A stretch of DNA of 64,000 bases from positions 2,222,265 through 2,286,264 of the forward strand of contig NC_029528.1 in NCBI RefSeq assembly GCF_001577835.2, in the 5' to 3' direction. The notes beneath the pieces are model-generated. The model did not search any database and was not told the origin of the DNA. It saw only the letters and a program-made list of their open reading frames with translations. Below, piece after piece: positions 12,406-23,000 of the stretch. This DNA comes from Coturnix japonica (Eukaryota; Chordata; Aves; Galliformes; Phasianidae). Within the stretch, counting starts at the first letter, position 1; each line of letters begins with the position of its first letter. A program made the translations under genes and the position numbers.

Positions 12406-13231
12406 CAAAGTGCTCGTTCCTGTGCGCTGTGCTGAAATATCTCCATCTGAAACAATGAGTCAAAATACCTGCTGCCGTGAGGTGCTTTCTGAGAACTTCT
12501 GGTTACAACGAATCACCATTTGTCCAACAAAAAAGCCACATTTTATTAAAAAATAAAAAAAAAAAGATGAATCCTGAATAGTTCTGCTCAGCCAGAAATG
12601 AGTCCCTCCATTCACATCGAGCCTCCATCACTTCCAGATTTCAGCATGTAAGCAGTGAGGTCTCCTCATTTTGCCTTGCCAGCAATTAGTCCCTCAACAA
12701 TTAGCATGGCTGCATTGTCTCCTTGCTCATCAGATGCTGAAGCCACTTTTCTGCTGCAGAGTGGGAGCTGCCTCCTCATGGCCCTTCCTCTTTTGCACTC
12801 AGTGAGTCCCACCTGGGCAATGGGCAGCAGCTCCATGCCTGCACAGTGCTGGGTATGTGGGGAGCTGGGACACCTCAGGGGCCTGCTGGTACCTTGGGTA
12901 CCTGGTGGTACCACAGTGACCTGGTGGCAGCGCAGGACCAAGTGGCTTGTGCTGGGAGGGGGCACAGTCACTGCTGTATCCCAGCACATGCAGTCAACAT
13001 GCACCTGGTTCACATCACTCTTAAATACCTCCAACCCATTGCAGGGTTCCTCCCTGGAGCCAGCAGGGCTGCACGCTGCTCTGTCTGAGCAAAATCGTGA
13101 CCCAGTGAAAGGCAGCGGTGAATCAACCCAGGGGTCTGAGATGAGCTGTCAGAAAGCAGCAGTGGTGCTCTGGAGATGCCCCAGTAGGACAGGAGCTGAG
13201 CTGAGCAGCTGCCAGCCCTGCTCTCTAGATA

Positions 13232-13380
13232 GGTTAGTGCATGAGTGTGTGCATGATACGTGCATGGATTTGCACACAAGTGTGTGCATATGTGTATGTA
13301 TAGGTGTGAGCATGGATTTGTGCACTGATAAGTGCATAGATGTGTGCACAGGTGTGTGTGCATGTGTGTGAACACTGCTC
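13232..13380. repeat. Degenerate GTGTGCATGGATTT repeat
   Basis: TG-rich stretch with recurring GTGCATG and GGATTTG words. The spacing is irregular. Confidence 0.65.
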
Positions 13381-13568
13381 ACAGCTATGCAGCCCTTCAG
13401 GCTGGGTCCGTGCTCTGCCATGCAGTGGTACCACATTGTGCAGCAGGGGCTGCTGCCCCCCCAGCCCTGTCCTGCTAACAGGAGCAGCTGCAAAGGCCTG
13501 AGCACAGTTTTCAGAGTGAATGTGCAGGATGTGAAAGTCCAGCTTCAGACCAAAGCAGCACATGGGAC

Positions 13569-13591
13569 TGTGTGTGTGTGTGTGTGTGTGG
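13569..13591. repeat. (TG)n microsatellite
   Basis: About eleven TG dinucleotides in a row in the TCF7 intron just upstream of the 13878 exon. Confidence 0.9.
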
Positions 13592-13877
13592 GCAGCAGAA
13601 AACTGGAGCAATGCGTTGGGTGACATGCAGTTAGCATTCATCCGGGGATAAATGATACTGGAGATGAATTAGAAAATAACAATTCTAGATTTTGGCAGCC
13701 TTGTGTTATTTGGGCTGATCTGCAATCGCCATCAGCTGTTGCTTCTGCTTAATCTGGGGCTTCTCTTGCAGGATGTGCCCATTAAGCAGAGAAGGGCGGT
13801 GGCTGTGCTGGGGTTGCTGCAGTCCTCCTTCCAGCAGCACAGCCCTGAGCCCCCTCTTTCCTCCCTTCTCTTTGCAG

Positions 13878-14010
13878 TCCAACAAAGTTCCTGTCGTGCA
13901 GCCGTCCCATGGAGTGCACCCACTCACGCCGCTCATCCCCTACAGCAACGACCACTTCAGCCATGGCTCCCACTCGCCCCATCTGCCCGCTGACATCAGC
14001 CAGAAGCAAG
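13878..14010 (+). CDS. TCF7: TCF7 exon: NKVPVVQ linker segment
   Basis: Acceptor tttgcag and donor AG|gtaacc bound a 133-nt exon, read from the first base (phase 0) and ending in phase 1. It encodes [19 protein letters not shown] and continues to [10 protein letters not shown]. The NKVPVVQ...HPLTPLI motif is the family motif in LEF1 and TCF7L2, and the end ADISQKQ matches human TCF7. It lies between the beta-catenin-binding region (outside the window) and the HMG box. Confidence 0.95.
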
Positions 14011-17000
14011 GTAACCCATATTGCTCTTATCATACCATATCTTCAGTGGAGATCACAGCACTGCGCACCGCTTGGGGTACGGCTTGTGGGGCTCCAACCA
14101 GGGCTGACATCACAGCAGGACGGCCACAGTGGCCGCACGAGCCGAAAGCTGGAGCGGAGCCCGCAGGGCGATGTGAGAGAGTCAACCAGAAAATGGAAAG
14201 TTGTCTTTCCTTTGACTCATACCCAAACTGCTGTCAGGTTGTCATTTAGAGAAAATGAATGCTTGAAACAGGAAATATTTTGACTAAATAGGATCGGTGT
14301 CTGAGCGCTGGGTGGACCTGTGTGTGCGTGTCCGGCACGCGCCAACCCCCCAAAGTACAGCATGGATAGGTCAAACCTGAGCCTTGCACAGGGGAGCTCA
14401 CCCCTGACCACCTCTCCCTGTGGGCTGCAGGCTGAGAGTGAAATCAAACCTTCCTGTCAGTGCAGCAGAATCCCTGCACATCTGTTAGAGTCACTCAGAT
14501 GTTTGCAGAGAGCTGCTCTGGGTTTCAGGTGGCAGCGAGCACATTCACAGTGCTGGGTCAGTGTATCCAGGAGGGATGTGGGACTCATCAGAGCCCACAG
14601 AGCTGCTGGGTCCGACACCCGAGCATCATAAACTCAGCAGGGAAGCATGAAGAGTTACCAGATCTATTAGCAGTTTGCTCAGCAAATCGCCAATTTCAGC
14701 AGCTGGAAGGGAAGCGTGCAGATTTCCAGGTTAGCGGAGGCAGAGATCCCTCAGGTGCGAGAGGTGCAGAGGTTTGGGCTTCGTTCCTCTCTGGGCTGTG
14801 TCTTAACCAAGTGTAGATGTGGGTAAATTCTCACACTAAGTCACATTTTCCCTTTGGTTCAGTTATGTATCAAGTTCAGTTAGCACCTACTGAGATATCT
14901 GGAATCCAGTGATGTCATTCCCAAATACTTGTTTATCATTAATCCTGCAAATATCCCAGATCTCTGGGTCTGTGCTCTGCTGCAGCTCCTCACCCATGCA
15001 GTAAATGCAGGCGGTGCCCAGGCAGCTGTTGGGCAGCCCCAGCACAGGGTTTCAGCTGCTCCAGGCTGGAGAGCTGAGACATGGAGCTGGCCCTAGAGCA
15101 GGGCAGAGAGCACCAAGACTGCAGAAGAATTTACCTGTGAACTATCCCTGCTTCTCCTGGGCTGGGTGAGCAAGTGCTGATGCTGCTGGAGCATTCCCCA
15201 GTGGAGAATCCCTAATGGAGCATCCCCCCCTGGTTGCTTTCAGGCTCCCAGTGCTGACAGATGGGCCAGGACTGTAGGGACAGCATTGCATTTCCATGTG
15301 CATCCCCCACTGCTCAGCAGTGCCCACAGAGGAGAAGATGGGGCTGGGAGGGTTCATTTCAGTGCTGGCTCCATCTCACCTCCTCCTCCCTTCTCCCAGC
15401 AGTGCATCGGCCTTCCCAGACCTCCGATATCCCCGGCTTCTACCCGCTCCCCCCAGCTGGGGTCGGCCAGATCACGCCCTCCATGGGATGGTGAGTGCAG
15501 GGATGCGCGGGGTCAGCTCTGAGACCCCCCTGTATCCCCTCCATGTACTGAGCGATGGGGAGGGGGCTTCACTCCATGTGGGATGGGGGGCTGCGGTGTC
15601 GCAGAACAGCTGTGAGGTTGTGCTGTGGCTCTGCCTGCAACTGGGATGGTGCTGCCTCTGCCTGCATGAGGAGGTGGGCAGAGAGCGGGCAGCCTCTATG
15701 CAGCTGGTGATGGAGGGTGCCATGGAGACACCAGGCTGGATGTTAGGAACAGTTTCTTCTTTGGTGATACGGTGGGGTAGGGTCGGACTTTGGGATCTGA
15801 GGGATCTTTTCCAACCTGAATGATCCTGTGATTCTGGAGACGTCCAGGTGTGAAAGCACGTTACCAAACATGAAAACACAAAGTGAAATATTAATTTTTT
15901 ATTTTTCTTTTTGGTTGGTTTATGAATTTCATATTCCAGTTATTTAACCACAAGGAAACAGAGGCTGAGGCTTCTGATACAGAGTTCGGCTTCAAAGAGA
16001 TGGCATTTTGCTTTCTGTGCTAAACGTGCTCCTCTTGGGCGATGACTTAATGCCTCGTATGATGTGATTCATCCTCAGGAGGAACAGGCACTGCTGTGAG
16101 TGTGCTGCATGTGGCCGGGGCGAGGCAGGAGCCCATGTCCCTGTGCAGGGCTGGGTGCTGAGGACATGGCAGCTGCAACAGGAGCCGCTCACTGGCAGCA
16201 CACGTTGTGCTGGTGGCAGCTGATAGGGACAGGGAGCAGCATCAAAGTGTGCTGTCTGGAAGGGCTTTTCCCCTTGCTCTTGCCTGCCCCAAATTCATGA
16301 AAAGAGCCCCAAAGCACTCAGAGCCAGGGCTGAGATGGGGATAGCAGGGAAGTGCACACGGCCAGTGGCTTCTGCCATGCCCTTTGCCCCCAGTGGGGAC
16401 AAGAGCCTGGTGACAGCCACTGCACCCCATACATCGCATTTTCCAAGCACTGCTCCCACCACTGGGGCATCCTGTGCTGTGGGTTCAGCTCTGCAGAGCA
16501 GAAACCCTGCAAAGCCCCGTACAGTGCATCAGGGCCATGATTACAACACACCCCATGATACCAGGAGGCTTCGGGTTCTTTGGGCTGGAAGGAGCTGGTG
16601 CCATTCGTAGGGCAGTGCTGCATGTCACAGCAGAGCAGCACCGGTGTGGCTGCATTAAGGGTTCAGTGCTTTGGGGTTTGGCCATCCCGTCTCACCCTCC
16701 CCAGGTGTCTGGGTTTCCACTTGTGGTTTTGGGCTGGGAGCATCTCCTGGCAGCCCGACAGAGCACAGTGAGGTGTGTTGGAGCTATCTCCATATGAAAA
16801 CGTGGGGGCTTTCCCTTGCTGAGAGCAACCAGGAACTTCCTTCAGGTTTATTTGACTATCTTCAAAACAATTCCCAGCTCCAGCTCTGGTGCGTGCCCGG
16901 TTCCCACTAGAAACAACTTTAAAAGAAGCACAGCACCCGGCTTTGGGCTTGTTTGCAAACAGAGGCGAACTTCAGGGGGCAGTGCAGGGTGGCGGAGCTG

Positions 17001-20000
17001 CGTCCCCCCAGGGCCAGGCAGGGAGGTGCTGAGCAGCCTTCAGCTCTTTGGCCAAACAATCCTTCCTTATTTTTTAAGCAGTTTATTCTGTGCAATAGCA
17101 GTATCTCTAATCTCTTCTGCCCACCTTTGTATTCAGCACTGCAACAGGACACAAGATAGTTTCTCAAAGTGGGGGTGGAGGGGAGTCAGGTGTGGATCCA
17201 ACCCCTACAGGGAGCTCTCTGAGCAGACCCCAAACCCCACAGTGCCCAGAGCAGCACAGAGCAGGGGCACCGAGCCCCCTCTTGGACCCCACTGCTCCAG
17301 GCCCCGCTAGGAAAGGGGATCTTTAGGAAACAGCCACGCAGCTGTGGATACTTGATAGACTCTTTCTTCCCGATCCCAGGCAGAGCCAGTCTGTCTATCC
17401 GCTCCCGTCATGTGGATTTAGACAGCCGTATTCGTCAGCGCTTTCTGCTGGGGCTTCTTTCTCCAGGTGAGTATGTGGGGCCGGGAGCGGCTCTGCGCCC
17501 GCAGCTTGCAGTGTGTGCGGGAGCAGCTTGCAGCCCAGCCAGTCAGGGCAGTGCCCGGATGGCCCCGGGAGCAGCGAGCGGCCAGGGAGGATGCTCAGCG
17601 ACTGGGTTGTCATCAGCACAGGTCAAAAAAGCAAAGCCAGAGAGCCTGCCTTCAGCTCAGCACTGAAAACAGGGGTGAAACCCATCGCTCCTCATCTCTG
17701 ACCATGGTGTTGTATGCACCGCCGAGTTTTGCTTTGCAAAGAGCAGCGCATTTTCCTTGGTTTCAGCCTTAAAAGCAGGACAAGCAGTGGGCAGCTGCTG
17801 GCGTCACATCTAAACAAGTCTGAGGTCTGCAGCTGATACACAGCAGCCCATGCCTGCCCCATGCTGCCCTGTGCCCGCTCCAGCCCCATGCAGGATTGGG
17901 GGCTGCTTTGTGCTCCTGCAGCATCGCCAGCCCCAAGCAGTGAGCTCAATCCTGCACCATCTGCATCTCTGCTGCTCTGTTCTCCGTAGTTTGTCTGCTT
18001 TGTGGTTACAGGTCCCCCAGCCCCACTGATGTCCCAGGGAGCAGAATGCATCCCATAGCTGGGAGCCTCAGAGCCTGGTACCTCAGGGTGTGCTGATGGG
18101 CAGGGCAGTGGCGTGTCCCTGCTCCGGCTGCTCCCACACCAGCTTTGCTTCTGCTTCATGTTGTCCTGAAGTCAGCAAAGGGTTCCCACAGGAAAACTAT
18201 GCAAGCCCTCTATCCACACAAACCTCTATCTGTGCAGCAGGGCAGGATGGTGCTGCCAGCCCACCTCGCTCTTGGGGCATCACTTTTTTTAGCCCCGATG
18301 GCGCAGGGCAGGGATGTGCTGTCGGTTCCCTTTGGGGCCCTGCAGCCCCCAGGTGTGGCACAGGGGTTCCCGCTCACATGGGGCTGGGTTTTCCAGCGCT
18401 GCTGCAGACAGGCAGTACACCTGGCCAGATAAGGATCAGACTGTGCTGGTGGATTAAATTAAACAGCTTTTCTTTCTGTGCCAGCATATCTAACGAGCAG
18501 TTCACCTCCCATGGGCAATTCTGCCCTCTTGAGCTGCAGTCAGAGCGTGGCAGGCCTGGCAGAGCCGGCGGCTCTGGCTTTACCCTCAGCAGCTCGAGGG
18601 AGCTAATGAGGCCTGAAAGGCAGCGAGACCTCTGATGATCTCATCCTGTGTTGGTGGAGAGCATTGCTCAGGCAAGGTGCACCTCCTAGAGTTGCAGTTA
18701 GTTCATGTTCAGACTTATGCTTTTTTCTGTGGGGTGGTCCTAATCTCTCAAATCCAAATGTTGGGTTGAGTTTGTTGTTTCTTCCTACAGCACTAATAAG
18801 ATATTGCAGCAACAGAGATCTGAGTGTCTGAAACACAGGTTGAAAGCACTGGGGAGCGGCACGGCAGCATTGCTGGGAACAGCAAAGTGATGCCAAAGCC
18901 CCACTCCCATCCTGTGCAGCCCCCCTGGGTCCGTTCTGCCCTTGTTCTGCTTTCTGTGCCCTCTGCTTGCCGTCTGCTTCTGCTGCTCCGGAGAGCCACC
19001 AAGGGACGGCCCCCAGCGCCCCGCTGCCCCATTGAGTGCTGCTCACCCCATCTCCATTGCAGGTTCACTCACCCGCTGATGCTGGGCTCCGGCATGCACA
19101 CCACTGGCATCCCACACCCCGCCATCGTGCCCCACTCAGGCAAGCAGGAGATGGAGCACTATGACCGCAACATGTGAGTTCTGGTCAGGGCTCCTATCTG
19201 TGCCATTGCTCTGGTGTCACATTGGGTGATGCCCACAGATCATCCAGTGACACTGAGTGGCTCTGGCACTGACTGCTCCTTTTGTCCTTGCCAAGGAAAC
19301 CTCAGCCAGAACCAAAGAGAGAGAAGGAAGCCAAGAAGCCCACTATCAAGAAGCCCCTGAATGCTTTCATGTTGTATATGAAAGAGATGAGGGCGAAGGT
19401 CATTGCTGAATGCACGCTGAAGGAGAGCGCGGCCATCAACCAGATCCTGGGAAGGAGGGTAAGGGCAGGTGGGGGTCCCCAGGGTTTTGGGACTGGGGAC
19501 ATGAGGGGAGCAGGGGAGAATTTCTCCCATCACTCTAATGGAGATTGGAATTTTGGGGGTGTTGGAGGCATTGCACGTCCTCAGGCTGTGAGCAGCCGGT
19601 AGAGAGCCCCAAAAGTGGGAGGGAAATCTTGTATCCCAACAGCAATGTTGTGGCTGCAAGGTGCCCTACAAGACCTGTAGCAGCTCCAGTACAGCATCCC
19701 CATCCCTTGTACCTGCTCTGGGATGCTCTCTCTCCCCTCACACCCTGCAGTGCATTGCCCCCATGGCGGGGCAGGCTCAGTGCTGTGTTGTCCCCACAGT
19801 GGCACGCGCTGTCCCGGGAGGAGCAGGCCAAGTACTACGAGCTGGCACGCAAGGAACGGCAGCTCCACATGCAGCTCTACCCCGGCTGGTCCGCACGGGA
19901 CAACTACGTGAGTGATGCTGCCTAAAAATGACCCATGGAGGGAGGGGGAAAAACGGGTGCCAGTTATCCCTGGTAATCCTGTTTCGGTGGGGATGGTTTG

Positions 20001-23000
20001 TATAGAAATATGTGTATAGAAATATTGTGTTATTGGTTTGAACATCCCTTTGGCTGCTCCACGTGGCTCATCTGTGGTACGAATGTTGTAACTCTGCAGC
20101 TGCCACTGTTGTTTAGTGACCAAGGAAACAGAACCAGAAAAAAAGAGAACTTTTAAGTGATTTGAATGATGTTTGGAAAGCTCCGTCTGTTGACAGGAGC
20201 ATAATAATTGTGGAAAATAAGATTTAAAAATGCAAAATAGGAAAAGAGAAGCTGCTTTGCATGAGATGAGTGCTGAGCTCAGCCTGGCAGGGGCTCGGTC
20301 CAACTCTGGGACCTCTCATAGGGCTGCATCCATAGGGCAGCAATACTGTGCCCCAGCCCTGGGCTCCCTGTGCTGCCCTGCAGGGTGATGGTCACAGAGC
20401 CACCACCTGCCCTGCTGGGACATTGATCCCACAGGGCCACCACAGCTGAGCAAACCAAGCACACCGTGTTCAAAGTATTCAAATGCAGCTGTAGTAAGTG
20501 CAGACAGCAGCGCTGCTTGCTCTGCCAGTTTGCAGGCTGGCCCCGGCTCCTTGGAGAGGCTGATTCCCAAGTAAGGGTGTTGCTAAGAAAATTAAAAATC
20601 CATGTTCAAAAGGGAAGAAAAAGGAAAGCTCCTGCAGCAGAGAGGGACAGCAGATCAACGTGCATGCTCTGCCCATTGCTCTGTGCCACATCCCACCTAA
20701 ATGTGCAGGGCTGGAGCGCTGAGAAGTCAGCATGAAGAGAATTCATTCCCTCTTTGCTATGTTAATAGTAGAATAGCAAGGCAATAAGTGAGCTTCCAGT
20801 GCTGCAGAAGCATGGGATGCAGCTTTTTCTAGTGGCTTTCTCAACTGTTTTGATCTCGCATGCAGAGAGCCCTGCCTAACGAGATCGTTAGAGACCTGGG
20901 GCAGGGTGCAGAGGGCTGTTGAATATCTGCCTGTCGCTGGGCTGTGCTGCTCCATCCAGGTTCCAGTGGTTCCCTCGCAGCCACAGTCTCGGAGCTGTGC
21001 TTGGAGCCCTCCTTCAAGCACTGTTCAAAAAGCCCAAAATCAACCAAAACATCCTCAAATAGCCAGAAATCATCATAATGTCCTTACACAGGCGTAATAA
21101 TTAGCAATAAGTAAATTGCTGGGAGCTCGGCTTCCACGTGCAGCTTTGCAGGGTGAGAGCTGTCTGAGACCCAGGATGTCAATGGAGAATCTGGGGCAGC
21201 ACCCAGGAGTGCTCCTCTATGGGCATCCCTAGAGGGCAGCAGCAGCGCTGTGAGCCGGGCATCATTGTCCTTCAAGCCAAGTATGTCCTGCATGGAAATC
21301 CCATCCCTCCTGCTTCTCTCCTCTTGCAGGAGTTCCTCTTTCCCAGCCAGCACACATCCAGGCTCAGAGCACAGCAGCTCTCCCTCCAGTTGTGAGCAGC
21401 TCCAGGTCTCATGGTCGCTGCAGGAGCTGCTGTTCTATCTGGAGCCCCAGCGAGGAGGAGGAGGAGGAGGAATGTAGGTCACCTCTGCTGCACGTGACTC
21501 GGCTATTAGGCAGGAAATACAGTTGCTCCCACACTGAAGAAAGAGCTCACCGCAGCGCAGAGCTTTCCACCTTCACTCAAACCACAAGAAGTCATACAAA
21601 AAGACAGAGGGCAGAGGAGCCCCGTGAGCCGCGCTCCCCACAGCGGCCAGATTTGCTCCAGCCTCTGGGTGCCCTCCTCCCTGAGGTCGACAGGGAGGAA
21701 ATCTGGGCCTAGCGCTCTTTTGCTGTTGGGGGGGTGAAGAAAATGTGAGATCTGTGCTGTGTTGTGTAAGCAGAACCTCCTGTAGTGCTTCGAATGGAGC
21801 AGGAGAGCCGGGTGATGTTCAAACCAATGTCCTGCAAGGAGGAGCCAGTGTGGAACTGCATTCAGTGCAGCTCTGTCTTGCAGCTCTTTAGTCATGCTGC
21901 ATTGTGAATGGGGGGGCTGAGCTGGGGGAGGAAAGCTGAGAATGCAGTGGGGTGATGGCAGAGATGTGGCTCCATCTCTGAGCTCCTGCAGATGTGTAGA
22001 CATGAGCCCTACTGCCGGCAGTGCTGGATGTGGGGGCACTCACCCTGCTGGTGGCTTTGGGATTTCCCTGGGTACATTCCCCAGAGCTCAGAGCAGCTCT
22101 GCCCCGTCCATCCCCAGCACTGGGAGCACGGGCTGATGGGCTTTTCCTTGGCTTTCCTAGGGGAAAAAGAAGAGGCGGACACGGGAAAAGCAGCAGGACT
22201 CCAACTCAGGTAAATGCTGCAGTGCTGAGCCGTGCAGCCCTCGGTGGGCACTTTTGTGTGGGACGGGTGATCCCACGCAGTTGTTTTCCACGCTTTGCCA
22301 TATTTTCTTTCATTCTCCCGATCTTAACCAATGATCTGTGCATTTCGTGAGACAGAAAATCAGCATTTCTGTCAGTTTTTCACAGATCAGCTTGAATTAG
22401 AACACGAGTAGCTTGTGGAAACTGAAACGATGAGATACTGTTGAGTGCTGATCTGCATGTGTACATTACTGCTGTTATGCAGAGCATCCAGGTGAGCGCC
22501 CATCAGCACACACTGCTGCTGCGGGCAGGAAGGTGCCCTTGTCCAGTGCTGCCATAGGGCTGGCGGAGCAGGCAGCAGCTCTGTCACCTGGCAGCTCTCC
22601 CAGCCTTTAGGAACGTGGAGGTGTCACAAAAGCTGTGAATTTCCTGGCAGTGTCCTGCAGCCCAGCTGGGTGCTGCTTCCCAACCCCCCCCATCCCCCAG
22701 CACTGCAATCACTGATGTGTTTTTTTTCCCCTAACAATCACTTTTTTTACAGGAGAAATGGTGCCACCACCATTCTGTTGCAGAAACAAAACTCGGGATT
22801 GTAGTCTGTTAGTGGTGTGTTAAGCGGCTGAAATGATGTTGCCTCTTTTCTTCCTTCTGCTCCTCCTCCTCTCTGTGCCTCTGCCTTGCCCATTCTGCGC
22901 CACGCATGCTTCTGTGTTCAGATCCTGCCTCTCCTAAGAAATGCAGAGCTCGCTTTGGCCTCAACCAACAAACGGACTGGTGCGGCCCGTGCAGGTGTGT

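Larger units (their letters stand above)
1..13877 (+). other. TCF7: TCF7 upstream intron (partial)
   Basis: No exon could be supported here. I looked for the expected upstream TCF/LEF exon (YKETVYSAFNLLMHYPP-like) and did not recognise one, so the whole stretch is read as intron sequence lying 5' of the 13878 exon. It contains three minus-strand CR1 fragments, several tandem repeats (8.2-8.8, 10.2, 11.3 and 13.2-13.6 kb) and AT-rich blocks near 2.1, 3.95, 7.0-7.26 and 12.0 kb that stand out from the GC-rich surroundings. Open frames of 100-266 codons are common but show no protein family and fit chance openness in GC-rich, stop-poor DNA. Confidence 0.7.

Noticed and set aside
12655-13371. 238-codon plus-strand open frame upstream of the TCF7 exon
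   Set aside because: Does not resemble any TCF/LEF exon, and its second half is TG-repeat translation.
1-13877. Upstream TCF7 exons encoding the beta-catenin-binding domain
   Set aside because: Looked for the characteristic peptide motifs and found none. They most likely lie before the window.
22753-22821. Possible extra TCF7 exon after ctttttttacag ([10 protein letters not shown]..., stop soon after)
   Set aside because: The acceptor looks good and the frame is open for about 22 codons, but the peptide matches no TCF isoform I know. It would need RNA evidence.
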